In this document: positions 1 through 11,497 of the stretch, piece after piece
Position numbering within the stretch: the stretch's first letter is position 1
Layout: every line of letters starts with the position of its first letter
Assembly: GCF_010183535.1 (NCBI RefSeq)
Contig: NC_071333.1
Coordinates: 1,798,001 to 1,862,000, forward strand
Length of the DNA: 64,000 bases
Origin: Caenorhabditis remanei
Lineage: Eukaryota > Nematoda > Chromadorea > Rhabditida > Rhabditidae
Direction of reading: 5' to 3'
Translations under genes and position numbers: made by a program
Notes under the pieces: generated by a model
Seen by the model: the letters and a program-made list of their open reading frames with translations, nothing else
What the model was told of the DNA's origin: nothing
The model's database searches: none

Positions 1-33
1 GAGAGAATCCTCTTGGAGACAAAAGTTGTCTGA

Positions 34-254
34 CAAGGGAACCCCTAAGACCGCGCAAGTACTTTTTTTGGCTGAAACTTTCCGAATAAGTTAAGAATAA
101 TCTGAAAATATAATATGATTCAGAAGTATTTATTTTTCGCCCGACACTTTCAGCAAAATCATCTCAAAATCAATTTTGCAAATCATTCTCAAATTATTCT
201 GAAAAATTCAACCAGAAAAGCACTTGCACGGTCTTGGGAAAAAAATCTCCCCTG
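34..254. mobile_element. Fold-back MITE relic, Tc5-like ends
   Basis: The left end begins CAAGGGA and the right end finishes TCCCCTG. Between them, two imperfect arms (about 45-115 and 150-240) are reverse complements sharing an AAGACCG(C/T)GCAAGT core. The ends resemble Tc5-type termini. No matching target duplication is visible, so the element is eroded. The short ORFs inside follow the palindrome and look non-coding. Confidence 0.35.
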
Positions 255-679
255 TACAATAAATTCTGCGACCTCAATGAATTCTGCGACCTCGACTGTG
301 CAAACAATTTGGGAAGTACTTTTTCAGATTATCTATGTCCTTCCGCATTTATCAAGAAGGCTCTAACCCACAAAACGTTATCAGTACTGTTTTGGGTACT
401 GATCAAGATACTTTTTCAGGAAAAAAAAGTTCCTTCCGGCACGATCAAAGTTGACCACTAGCATTTTCCTGGGAATTTTCTACGATTCTGATTAAAATCA
501 GCGTGATAAGTTTTAAAATTCAAATTAGCAAAGACAATATCAGTCACTCACTGAACACGCACATCAACACGTTGAAAATAAGACGAAGTAAACGGAGAGA
601 TGGGAAATCAATAAAAACACAGATTTCTAGATAGTTACTAATTTGTAGCTGAACTGTTGGACTTTTCTGGAAATGTAAT

Positions 680-860
680 GAACTTTAGACGTTGTAAACA
701 ACAACCTTGACTCTTATCACTTTAAAATATGGAAAGTGCAATAAATATTAATTTCTTGTGTAGATAAGAAAAAGTTTTCAAACGTTGTTTTGTTCCTTTT
801 GTGAGGCTCATGCAATATGATGTACGTCAGTCTTCTCCATTCATCTATTTTAGCCTCGTT
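680..860. repeat. Dispersed duplicate of 3760-3940
   Basis: About 180 bp shared with 3760-3940 in the same orientation. Both contain a GACTCTTATCACTTTAA block, a GTGCAATAAATATTAA block and an ATGATGTACG(T/C)CAGTCTTC block. The identity is clear but diverged. No gene is seen in either copy. Confidence 0.6.
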
Positions 861-946
861 CAGAAAACTACTCGCATCAAAAACCTGCAAAAATGTGTTC
901 ATCCGGATTCACTATTTCTTTTTTCCTTTACCCTTCTCACAAGCGT

Positions 947-1016
947 GTTCGCGTGGTCGAGTGGTCAAGGCTCATGTCTGTGACTGGGAAAGGTTTTGCC
1001 ATGGCGCTTTTACCTT
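947..1016 (+). pseudogene. tRNA-like relic (class II D-arm)
   Basis: The stretch TGGTCGAGTGGTCAAGG matches the A box and D-arm of Ser/Leu-type tRNAs and is preceded by a 7-nt acceptor-like GTTCGCG. The 3' half lacks a convincing T-arm or B box (GGTTTTGCC in place of GGTTCGAANCC), and no 3' acceptor pairs with the 5' one. This looks like a truncated tRNA-derived sequence, not a working tRNA gene. Confidence 0.35.
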
Positions 1017-1377
1017 TATTTTTTCGAAAATCTTGGAGACATCCTGAAAAACACACATGCAAATCCAGACAGCGCCCACACGCGTTTTGTTGAATAAAAA
1101 TTTGGTTAGGAAACCATATTATAACAAATTCAAGCTTCACTTTTGTAAAAAATAAATCATTTATTCAACTTGGATCGAAATAAGGGAGAATATCTTTTAA
1201 AAAAATCAAATGACATTAGGTTTCGGAGAATGCAACTTTTTTTGTTAAGCAGAAGTTTTTTCCAATTGTTGCTTCAGTGTCTTTCAGCACTTCATCAAAA
1301 TTTTATACAGACTCTCAAGGACAAATTGGAACATGAATTTTCTAACAGGTTCTCCACAATATTAATCCCGCAACATT

Positions 1378-1718
1378 CTAATTTACTCCAGACGATGCAA
1401 TTTTTCGGCGGCTCTTCTTGATTCTTTTTGGACTCCGCTCATCAAGATGGCGACGGAAACATCTGATACATCTAATTGTTGTTTTGGTGACTCGTTCTAT
1501 TTCATCAATCGTCGGTATTCAGCGACCGGAAATTTCTTCAATTGCGTTCGTTGGGATGTGCATTTGAAGAATTTTCTGGCTGGTAAGCTCTTTTGATATA
1601 ATTATCAAGACATCGTTTTGCTTCACGAATACGGCTTGCGCGTCCACGCTTTTCCATCGGTGGATTGCCTTCTTCGGTGTGAGGATTCCGCTGATGGTCG
1701 ATTTGAACTTATCTCTTT
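1378..1718 (-). pseudogene. Cassette A cargo, 112-codon frame with one internal stop
   Basis: The minus-strand exon opens after a consensus acceptor (ATTTTCAG) at about 1719 and stays open for 112 codons to a TAG at 1378-1380, except for one in-frame TGA at 1519-1521. The first part reads as globular protein, with a charged start, a hydrophobic VLIII strand, and an ILQMHIP stretch. The part after the TGA is basic and has an IRCIRCF cysteine pair. The exon begins with two bases, which fits the phase-1 donor of leader A at 2179. Family not recognised. The single stop suggests decay; read-through cannot be excluded from sequence alone. Confidence 0.45.
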
Positions 1719-2178
1719 CTGAAAATTACTGAGATTAAAGGTGTATTGTGGTCAGTTATAAAATTTTGATTTGATAATGTATTCGTTTCGGCAAATTTAT
1801 ATTCATATTTCACGAATTTTAAAATTTGGTTTGAAACCCGCTGAAAATAAGTGCCGGAAAATTTGGTCAATGAAATGAACGGAGAAAATTGGCGTGATGG
1901 ATTTTTATAAATATTGGCAGTATTTTTGAGAAAAGTCCGATGACTAGGAAAAATATTTGAAGACCCATTTATTTTTAAATGATAGTCGAAAATTGGACTT
2001 TTTCGCGAAAAAATTGGGTTTTCAATGTTGACGCCAAGTACCCGGACTTTCGTGCCCGGTTTCAGGCCGGGCCCTGACAATTATGATTTTTTTAAAATCA
2101 AAATATAATTTTTCTAGTTTAGATGCGGTTGAGTTGAAAATATATGAATAATGGTTTCAAATTCTGTAAAATACTCAC
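1719..2178 (-). other. First intron of cassette A with GC-rich repeat
   Basis: Non-coding stretch between leader A and its cargo. It holds a GC-rich block at about 2040-2080 (CGGGCCCTGAC core) preceded by A/T-rich sequence with AAAATT runs. Comparable CCGGCCCGGCC blocks lie in the first introns of cassettes D, G and I. A 123-codon ORF crossing it looks fortuitous. Confidence 0.4.
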
Positions 2179-2400
2179 CACTAGTCCAATTTGACTCCAA
2201 ATCAATAACACAGGTAATTAGAATTCTAAAATAATCAGATAATATACAGAGTTGACCGTCATTCCATTAGTTAGTCGAATTTGATATGCTGTCAGTCATC
2301 TCTCCCTTTTTCTTTTATACTTTTTTTTGGCAGGGGCGGAGCATGCGTTGTGTTTAGGCCTTTCCCCCTTTAGAGAGGAAACATGAAAGGAAAAAAGAGA
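2179..2400 (-). promoter_or_regulatory. Promoter/leader cassette A
   Basis: Read on the minus strand, the order is GGGCGG-type GC box (about 2331-2343), TATA box (GTATAAAAG, 2312-2320), start region with GGAATG (about 2264), A/T-rich leader with an AGAATTCTAATT core, TTTGGAGTCAA, and the donor AGTG|GTGAG at 2178/2179. This order recurs in the other cassettes. The last seven leader codons are open in the frame that continues into the cargo at 1718, but contain no ATG. A 14-codon uORF starts at the GGAATG. Confidence 0.6.
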
Positions 2401-4400
2401 GAGGTAAAATAGGTAGAAAAAGAGGTCGAGGGTACCCCATCACTAAATTATGTATTCTATAATACATATGATCAATACATCAAGATATCACTGCAGTTTC
2501 TAGGAATGGCACTCGCAGAAATGCTGTCAACTACAACAATAATTATTAATTTTTGGCCAAAATAACATTCTCTTTTTTCAAAGCTTATTTTCGTTGAATC
2601 GCTCTCAGCCGTATAAATCACTTTCTTGTTGCAAGTGGTCATTGAGTGAAGTATGGGTATTTGATTTTAGACAGACTAGAATGACTTGTATCGGTTTAAT
2701 ATTTTTTACGGACACTGGAAGTATTTCCAAAATTTTGCTCGGAATCGTGCGTGTTTGAATCGATGTTTTCATTTGCAGTGTCTTCTTTTTGGTCAACAAA
2801 AACTGCCTAACATTTGGTGGTCTTTTCCCAGGTACCGGAGCTAATAATACTACGAATGCAATTAGTTCTTCTCAATTCTCAATTCCCAATATCCATTATC
2901 CAAAATCGCGGATGCTGTCTACTGTATTTGAGCAGGTTGAACAGCAGGTTGTACATTCCTTCTCACCTGTGGCGGGCGGCCTGCCTGTCTTTTTTTTCTC
3001 TTCGGCAAACGGTGATCCTTCTTTCTTCTAATTCGTCGGAGCCACCTGGTTTCTTTCTTTGACGGGCGGTGTATTTTTTCGGTCTCTTCTGCGGTGGGAT
3101 AATCTTCTCTTTCTTTGCAAGTGTATCGGTGCACCTGTCTTATTTGCGACTATCTTTGGAACGATGGCTAGGACTAATTATGAAAGAAAATGGGCATTTT
3201 GTGACTTGAATCTTCTGCGCACGGCTGATTAATGTGTGTAGCCACCACACTACCCATCTGAACATAACAGTTTTTTTCAGAGCCTGCATATCAAAAATCT
3301 AAAAAATCACACACTTGAGTAACGTTATTGTAATGAAAAAGACAGCAATTTCCTTATACTCTCATTTTTCAATTAGTTTTCTTCCAAATTTCGTATGTCG
3401 TTTGACCTGATGTTCTCCTTATTTCTTTCATAACGTATTTCTCATTTTCTTGTCACATATTAGGGACAAAATAAGAGAAGTGTTATAGAAAAATTCTGAC
3501 TTCAGTCAATAAGATTTTGCTGCAATTTGAAATCGAATACTTTGAACACCAAGTAACCTCTAATCTCTTTCTCTGTCCACCGTTGCTACATTTCAATTTA
3601 GTTTGTGTCGAGTGTGTGACCTTTCCTCCTCATCTCACGAGTGACAAAGAATGAAACAATAAAAGATCAGCTGATAAAGTTACGACCTTTCTTTTTTTCA
3701 AATTATGTTGTTCGATGCATAATGTACATTGACACCGACTAGTACGAATGCGGGGGGGGGGACTCTAGACGTTGTTTACAGCATCATTGACTCTTATCAC
3801 TTTAAGACATGGAGAGTGCAATAAATATTAAGTTTTTTTAAATGTAAATAAGAAAAGATACTCAAACTTGTTTTGCTACTCTTGCCAGATTGGTATGATA
3901 TGATGTACGCCAGTCTTCCCCGTTCGTCTCTTTTGTCCAAGAAACTTCATGCAGGAAATACTTGCTTTTCTTTGATTGCTTCATCATTGAAATATTTCTC
4001 AACTTTTGAGATGTAATCTTTTTTGAACTCTTCTTTCAGGAGTTTTGCTGTGTAACAAATGATTTCAAGGTGAGTTCTTTTGTTGAAAACTGCTGGGGTT
4101 GCTTCCGTATTTGATTCTTCGACCTTCATTTTTTTGACAGTTTCATTTTCTTTTGTTCATTCTGACGCGTTTTCTGGCAATTTTTCTGTGTTATTTTCAC
4201 ATTTTCTGTAAGAATGTAGTTTTAAAACAACATTTTATTGATTCAAACGGTCGAGTGAGAAAATACTGCAAAATAACGGGGAAAAGGAACTATGAAAAAG
4301 GAAAAATATCAAAATACTGTTGAGGAAATTTAAAAAAGAAAGGAAAAAACATGTTTAGAAATGAGGAAAACAGCAACATTGAAACTAAGTAAGAAGAAAC
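2401..4400. other. Cassette-upstream sequence without a clear gene
   Basis: No supported gene. At 2960-3180 there is a GGCGGGCGGC-type G/C-rich block alternating with pyrimidine runs, homologous to 5310-5490 and 6310-6470. At 3700-3760 a GACACCGACT..TACGAATG motif runs into 10 G residues; related motifs occur near 5620, 22130, 34430 and 38040. These appear to be distal parts of the duplicated cassette region. Confidence 0.4.
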
Positions 4401-4412
4401 ATTAAAAACTTG

Positions 4413-4769
4413 TCAGAAAATGGTAATCGCCGTCACAATCGTATCCCAAAACTCTGTCCGTTCTTCTGCTCCAACAAATCCAGTGTCTCCTTGCTGGAAC
4501 TTCGCTTCAATGGAGCATCCACCGTCGACTTTCTTATATTCAATCTTCACCAGAATGAATATTTGCATCTGGTAGTTTCCCGTGTAGATATTGAGGGAAG
4601 AGATGACAAATTTTGCGAAGACGTGCGCTGAAAGACGATAAGATTTATTAAGACTCATAAAGTAAAAACGACTTACATTTCGATATAATTCAAATATTGC
4701 ATCAAGTCGTCTTTCACAACCTCCGGCAGGAATAGGAGAGGGCAAGGAGAAATTCTTCGTAGACTTCAT
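4413..4769 (-). pseudogene. Cassette B cargo, two exons
   Basis: Two minus-strand exons are separated by a 49-nt consensus intron (4628-4676, GTAAGT..TTTCAG). The best continuous frame is VVKDDLMQYLNYIEIARL.. crossing the intron in phase and ending at TGA 4540-4542. A second frame in exon 2, containing ILVKIEYKKVDGG, stays open to 4413 and also looks protein-like, so a frameshift is possible. The 5' end runs directly on from leader B without a recognisable donor. Family not recognised. Called broken because no ATG opens the best frame. Confidence 0.4.
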
Positions 4770-4960
4770 ACAAATAAAATAAATAAAGAAATAAGGATTC
4801 TAGAATAATCAGTTTATATACAGGGGACCATCATTCCGATAGTTGGTCGAGTTTGATTTTCTGTTGTTCATTTTGTCCTTTTCTTTTATACTATTTTTTC
4901 ACTGGGCGGAGCCTGCGATGTTTTTAGACCCCGCCCCCTAAGAGAGAGAGCGGGCGGGGA
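4770..4960 (-). promoter_or_regulatory. Promoter/leader cassette B
   Basis: GC box GGGCGGAGCC at 4904-4914 (complement), TATA box 4883-4891, CGGAATG start region at about 4833-4840, and a leader containing a TTCTAGAA palindrome. The usual TTTGGAGTCAA...donor tail is missing, so the leader runs straight into the coding segment. The uORF from GGAATG is only six codons. Confidence 0.5.
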
Positions 4961-6184
4961 GAGTCGCTTTAGCACATTAGGGCGCTACACCGCCCATCTG
5001 AACCGAACAGTTCTCTACAGAGCATTCAAGTCAAAAATCCATAAAATCACATATTTGATTAAAGTCATTTTAAATATCATAGTTTTTTCTTCTCATTTTT
5101 CAATTAGTTTTTTTTTCAATTCTTCAAGCCGTTGATACAGCATTTCTCATTTCACATTTTGAGGACAATATAAGGCCCTTCCAACTTCCAATATTCATGA
5201 TCCAAAACCACTGGTGGTGTTTCCTATATTTGTTGGACAGCAGTATATGTTCTCTCGACAAATTTATCCCTCGAGTATTTCTCCTTTTCCTCTTCTCGCA
5301 ATGACGTACTATCCTTCTTTTTACCTGTGGCGGGCGGCGTGCCCCTGCCTTTCCTTTCGGGGTGGTGTGTTTTTTGTTCTCTTCGGCGGGGCAGATGTTC
5401 TTCTCTTTCTTTGCAAGTGTGTTGGTGTACCTGTCTTCTTTGCGATTGTTTCGGGGACGATGACTAGAACTAATCCAGTGAATGTAATTCTAACAGAATC
5501 AGCGGACAGACTTCATCTTACCATGTGTAGATTATATTTTTTCATCTTCCTGCCATTATTTAGATCAAGCATCATATTCAAATGTGTAATCACGGTCTTA
5601 TCGTATCGCCGCACATTCGTTCCAGTCGGGGTCATTGTACATCAAGAGACAAGTAACAATGTTTGAAAAAAGGAAGGTAATTTCTCTCATAGCTGGTCAT
5701 TGAACTTTTTCATCACTTGCTCTATTAGAAAAGGTCAGCCTACAATGCGACCACGCAGACAATTTCAAAAAATGGAAGGGAATATTGGTCAATAGTCAGA
5801 TGTACAAGGATGATCGAAAGTGTCGATAACGCAACTTTCATTTTGCCCCCGAAATGTGACAAGCCGTTGAATAAAAAGATTGGAAAAAGGAGAGGAGATC
5901 GAACGACATAGGAAATCAGGCAAAAAATCATTGAACTGAACGAGAAATGTTATGTATAACAGAAAATATGGCAAAAAGGGATAAACGTCTTTAATAGAAA
6001 AATGTATATTACAAACGGTGATTAGTATTTTGTTGTAAGACAATGTATCTCTCCCGACGTTTCAGAAAATTTTTATCTTGATGACTCAATATAATATTTA
6101 TTGCATTGTTCTATTTTGTATGTAGATTGAGAGACTGATTTAACTACTGACAGTGCTCTCTCGTTCTCCGTCCTCTTCACTCTC

Positions 6185-6310
6185 TTTAGGGGCGGGACCG
6201 TAAGACAACAACACAGGCTTCACCCAGCGAAGTAAGAAATGTATAAAAAAGATAGGCAAGAAGACAACATCATTTCACAGATGGGCTAACGGAATGCCCT
6301 GTCGACATTG
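6185..6310 (+). promoter_or_regulatory. Truncated cassette promoter, no leader exon
   Basis: Plus-strand copy with GGGGCGGGAC, a TATA-like GTATAAAAAA at about 6242, an AGGCAAGAAGACAAC block and GGGCTAACGGAATGCC. After GGAATG it breaks into the GGCGGG/pyrimidine block normally found far upstream of the cassettes. It therefore has promoter and start region but no leader tail or donor. Confidence 0.45.
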
Positions 6311-6924
6311 TGGAGCCGCCTGCCTTCCCTTTTTTGGCGGGTGGTATGGTTTTTTCGTTCTCTTTGGCAAGCGAAGGGTTGTTCTTCTCTTTCTATGCAA
6401 GTTTGTCGGCGTACCTGTCTTTTTTCATCTTGGGAACGATAGCTAGCACTGATTCAGTGGATGTAGTTCTAACAGAGCCAGCGGACAGACTACACCTGAA
6501 GACACGCTACCAGTGTACACTAGGAGACAAGTAACAGTGTTCGAAAAACGAAAGGTTGCTCCTCTAACAATTGGTTATTGAACTTTTTATCACTCATGCA
6601 ATTAGTCACCTGATAATGACCCAATGCAGACAATTTCAAAAGTTTTTTACAGAAAGGAAAAGGATGAACATAGCTTGGTCAAGGGTCACTCGTACAAGGT
6701 TAATCAAAACATTTCGAGAAAGTTATTTTCATTTTCATACGCGACAAAAGTGAGTAATATTCTCGTTGTGACATTATCTCTTCCGATGTTCGAGATAATG
6801 TTTATTCCAATGAGTCACTTCACAATTTATCGCATTGCTTCATGATCTATTCATATTGCGAAATTGAACAAACTACTGATAGTGCTCTTTCGTTCTCCGT
6901 CTTTTCTCTCGCTCACTCTCTTAG

Positions 6925-7116
6925 AGGGCGGGTTTGTAACACAACACAGGCTCCACCCCGCGGGGAAAAAAGGTATGAGGGATAGGCAAGAGGACAACAG
7001 CATTTGACTATGGAGACTGTCTATCGGAATGACAAGGTCGACATTGTATATAAACTGATTCTTTTAAAATTCTAATTTCTTTTTATTTGTTTGTTTGGAG
7101 ACAACTAAAAACAGTG
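6925..7116 (+). promoter_or_regulatory. Promoter/leader cassette C
   Basis: The only complete plus-strand cassette. It carries a GGGCGGG box, a weakened TATA (GGTATGAG), a CTATCGGAATGAC start region with a nine-codon uORF, and the leader tail TTTGGAGACAACTAAAAAC ending at donor CAGTG|GTAAGT (7116/7117). Upstream, 6600-6900 is homologous to 21600-22000, 37640-38500 and 40290-40920 in inverted orientation. Confidence 0.6.
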
Positions 7117-7541
7117 GTAAGTAACTTTTAGAAATAACTTTTAATAAACAAAAGGAGGACTAAACTCATACTTTTATTGAAAATTCTGATTCTTCAGATA
7201 GTCTTAAGCACATTTTTGTTATTGGCACATATGTACGACACCATTCCCGTTTTCTTGATTGTAAAGGAGCATTGGTGGACAAGTTATTCTGAATTTTGCT
7301 AACAATGTCTTTGCGAAAAATTAGAAAAACTACGTAAAAAGAAAAACTACAAACTTTTGAGTAAGTAACGATTGATATCAATGTTTATCAACAAGTTAAG
7401 CTAAAACAGTAACAAATTTCTTCTAAATTATTAAAATAATTAGTCACCTTTCCAAGAAACCTCACTCTAATAAAAACCCAAAGACTGAAAACGCTGAGAA
7501 TCATTTTCAGAATTCTTCTTCCTAATGAAATTTATTTTCAG

Positions 7542-8052
7542 AAGTCAGGAAGACTTATACCGACTTCCCCAATGCTGACACAGCTCCAGTCGCGGAAATC
7601 ATCGGAGGTAACATTTAAGAAAACAGCAATGACTTATAAAACATTTTCCAGATTATTTTCAACCGCTCAAGGAGGTTCCAAGTGGTTGTTAAGGGAGCAA
7701 CTGCGCCAGGATTAAATGACGAAGCCGCTGTCCAAGAGATATTGAATACCGAGGAGCTCATGGCAGGAGGTATGAAAACTACAAAAGGTAATTATTATGG
7801 AATTAAATGCAAACGTTTTCAGAAGCTGTTTCGGATGAGGACAAAACTGAGAAGGCCGCCCCAGTCCAACTTTCGTCTGCCGAGCAACCGGAGATTGCCG
7901 AGGAGATAGAGATCACTGACGCCGCTATTGGATCTACACCGGTGGCTGACATCGACCGTCGCATTCGATCTCGTTGGAGAAAATACTCGGATAAGGATTT
8001 CGTTTGCCAAAAACCCACTGGACCACCAAAGAAGCGCTTGAAGAAGAACTAA
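7542..8052 (+). CDS. Cassette C gene, uncharacterised acidic/basic protein
   Basis: Three exons: 7542-7607, 7652-7769 and 7823-8052, with short introns (44 and 53 nt) bearing GT..TTTTCCAG/TTTTCAG ends. From an ATG at 7572 the frame stays open for 127 codons to TAA 8050-8052. The C-terminal exon is acidic, then ends in a basic tail (DRRIRSRWRKYSDKDF, then PKKRLKKN) that could serve as a nuclear-localisation signal. A competing frame, entered from the leader, reads TYTDFPNADTAPVAEIIGDY before stopping near 7693, so one frame switch may have occurred between exons 2 and 3. Family not recognised. Confidence 0.55.
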
Positions 8053-8299
8053 ATATCTCCTTTTATGATCATCATCTCTTTTTCTGTCATATCCCCATAA
8101 TTTTGTTTTACTACTTCTATGCCTTTTTGTAAATACTACTTCAGAAAGTAAACCAGTATCCTTGTAACTATTGGCATTTCTTGTTTTCCATCTAGGTCTT
8201 CTTGACTTGAATCAAATAGGGTTGTGACCAATAGAATACATTTTAGAAAATCACGAGTTATAAAGAAAGGAAGATACTACAATGTCATTACTAGGAAAG

Positions 8300-9230
8300 A
8301 ACAGTGAAGAACATGTTTCACTTTTCAATTGTTTTATTGGACTTGTGTACCCAATTCGAGGCGTCGTTCCAAAGGCAACAATTTGGGCTTCCTTTGTTCA
8401 GATTGTCCCCAGAAGTTCTTGACGCCAAGAATGTGATAACCTCCCAAACCTCCCAATGCCGTTTCTGCGGAGAGTTTTTCATTTCGAACGTCTTTTTCCC
8501 TGTTCACAAACGCATTTATACCGGAAGTGTTTTTAGAGCATTTATCGTTTAGTACACTATTTTTTCGACCGAAGTTTTCCCCGCGCTGGTAGGCGTGTGA
8601 GGCTTTGGCGGAGTGTCGTTGCGTATTTAATGTGATGACTCAGAGAACCACAGGGTTATGAGAGTACCTTGCCACCGTCAACCAGAGAATCAGAAATCAT
8701 GTGCCCAGTATGCATTATTTCCTTCCTGCTGTCGTTCTGCCGAAGTTACGTTTGTCCGGATGTCCCTTTCATCTGTGTCCATTTAGAGACTGAGACAGAG
8801 AGAGTAAGTATGCCTGTCCAATTCTGCGCATTCAAACGATTCTCCAATCTCCACGAGGGTGTCAATTTGTTTACACGAGTGTATTCTTGTAAACGATACT
8901 TCTGGGCGAAAGTCACCAGCCGTCTGCTTCGAATTGCGCAACAGTGTCCGTTCGCTCTTGAACGAAACATGACCAAGTGCAGGTGCACACGAGGTCATGT
9001 AATCGTACACATGTTATTTAAAGGAGAGGCGTCTGTTGCCCAAACAAACTCACGATATACAATAACAACCGTTTGAGTATACAAAAAAATATAATAAGGA
9101 AAAATACAAAAAGGTGTTCAAATTTCATCAGAAAATCTAGTTTTTTAATGATCAGTAAGAGACAGAAGCTATAGCAGCAGACCTTTGGATTTATGAACGG
9201 AGATCCAAAACATTCCAATTTTGTGATCTC
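8300..9230 (+). pseudogene. Decayed C2H2 zinc-finger-like segment, copy 1
   Basis: Contains CRFCGEFFISNVFFPVHKRI followed by YTG, close to one C2H2 finger plus the HTG linker start (final His replaced by Tyr). Further on, 8800-9075 is open and basic (CPFALERNMTKCRCTRGHVI). The segment is duplicated in inverted orientation at 22440-23120, where the linker reads HKRIHTG. No continuous gene, splice structure or start is supported. It lies downstream of cassette C gene and is probably a relic. Confidence 0.4.
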
Positions 9231-9361
9231 AATCTTGGGATAACAGGAAGCGTTATGACCGTGACGTTGATTAAAGAATGTGTGATTTTTTTCAAACTTC
9301 TTGTCACGCTTTAAGGACGAAATTGACGCAAAATTATGAGAAAATTGTGACTGATTCTAAC

Positions 9362-11497
9362 ACATTAGACAAGTCTCCTTCATTATTTTTTTAGTTGACT
9401 AATTTTTTTTTGTTCTGGAGAGAAAAGAGATATAGATGCTGCACTTCCAGACCTCATAATTAGAAATGGGTTACTGTAGATGTGATGATAATGATTCCAG
9501 AACATTCCACATGTCTCCTTCGTTATTTTTGTAGTTGACTACTTTTTTCCACCTCTGTAAGAAAAGGAGTAAGATATGCTTGACTTCCAGCCTTTATAAC
9601 TAGAAATGGGATTACAGTACCTCCGTTTGTAATGATCTCAAAACATTCTACATGTCTCCATCACTATTTTTGTAGTTGACATCTTTTTTCTAACTCTGTA
9701 AGAAAAGGAGTAAGATATGCTTGACTTCCAGCCTTTATAACTAGACATGGGATTACTGTACCTCCGTTTGTAATGATCTCAAAACATTCTACATGTCTCC
9801 ATCACTATTTTTGTAGTAGACATCTTTTTTCCACCTCTGTACGAAAAGGAGTAAGATATGCTTGACTTCCAGCCTTTATAACTAGACATGGGATTACTGT
9901 ACCTATGTTTGTAATGATCTCAAAGCATTCTACATGTCCCCATCACTATTTTTGTAGTTGACATCTTTTTTCTAACTCTGTACGAAAAGGAGTAAGATAT
10001 GCTTGACTTCCAGCCTTTATAACTAGAAATGGGATTACTGTACCTCCGTTTGTAATGATCTCAAAACATTCTACATGTCTCCATCACTATTTTTGTAGTT
10101 GACATCTTTTTTCCACCTCTGTACGAAAAGGAGTAAGAGACGCTTGACTTCCAGCCTTTATAACTAGACATGGGATTACTGTACCTCCGTTTGTAATGAT
10201 CTCAAAACATTCTACATGTCCCCATCACTATTTTTGTAGTTGACATCTTTTTTCTAACTCTGTACGAAAAGGAGTAAGATATGCTTGACTTCCAGCCTTT
10301 ATAACTAGAAATGGGATTACTGTACCTCCGTTTGTAATGATCTCAAAACATTCTACATGTCTCCATCACTATTTTTGTAGTTGACATCTTTTTTCTAACT
10401 CTGTACGAAAAGGAGTTAGATATGCTTGACTTCCAGCCTTTATAACTAGAAATGGGATTACTGTACCTCCGATTGTAATGATCTCAAAGCATTCTACATG
10501 TCCTTATCACTATTTTTGTAGTTGACATCTTTTTTCTAACTCTGTACGAAAAGGAGTAAGATATGCTTGACTTCCAGCCTTTATAACTAGAAATGGGATT
10601 ACTGTACCTCCGTTTGTAATGATCTCGAAACATTCTACATGTCCCCATCACTATTTTTGTAGTTGACATCTTTTTTCTAACTCTGTACGAAAAGGAGTTA
10701 GATATGCTTGACTTCCAGCCTTTATAACTAGAAATGGGATTACTGTACCTCCGATTGTAATGATCTCAAAGCATTCTACATGTCCTTATCACTATTTTTG
10801 TAGTTGACATCTTTTTTCTAACTCTGTACGAAAAGGAGTAAGATATGCTTGACTTCCAGCCTTTATAACTAGAAATGGGATTACTGTACCTCCGTTTGTA
10901 ATGATCTCGAAGCATTTTACATGTCTTCATCACTATTTTTGTAGTTGACATCTTTTTTCCACCTCTGTAAGAAAACGAGTAAGAGACGCTTGAATTCCAG
11001 CCTTAAAACTAGAAATGGGATTACTGTACTTCCGTTTGTAATGATCTCCAAACATTCTACATGTCTCCATCACTATTTTTGCAGTTGAGATTTTTTTTCT
11101 AACTCTGTACGAAAAGGAGTAAGAGACGCTTGAATTCCAGCCTTAAAACTAGAAATGGGATTACTGTACTTCCGTTTGTAATGATCTCCAAACATTCTAC
11201 ATGTCTCCATCACTATTTTTGCAGTTGAGATTTTTTTTCTAACTCTGTACGAAAAGGAGTAAGAGACGCTTGACTTCCAGCCTTTAAAACTAGAAATGGG
11301 ATTACTGTACCTCCGTTTGTAATGATCTCGAAGCATTTTACATGTCTTCATCACTATTTTTGTAGTTGATATCTTTTTTCTAACTCTGTAAGAAAAGGAG
11401 TAAGAGACGCTTGACTTCCAGCCTTTATAACTAGACATGGGATTACTGTACCTCCGTTTGTAATGATCTCGAAGCATTTTACATGTCTTCATCACTA
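9362..11497. repeat. 141-bp satellite array, left block (about 15 units)
   Basis: Exact 141-bp period, seen from the recurring CATG start at 9651, 9792, 9933 and 10074. The unit carries CATCACTATTTTTGTAGTTG, CTCTGTACGAAAAGGAGTAAG, CTTGACTTCCAGCCTTTATA and GGGATTACTGTACCTCCG blocks. Outer units (9362-9650) are strongly diverged, as expected at an array edge. Adjacent 282-bp dimers around 10360-10920 are nearly identical, indicating recent two-unit expansion. Because 141 is divisible by three, minus-strand ORFs run through several units; these are by-products. Confidence 0.95.

Noticed and set aside
1709..2080. 123-codon minus-strand ORF across the first intron of cassette A
   Set aside because: It overlaps the GC-rich intronic repeat and has no coding counterpart in the equivalent introns of D, G or I.
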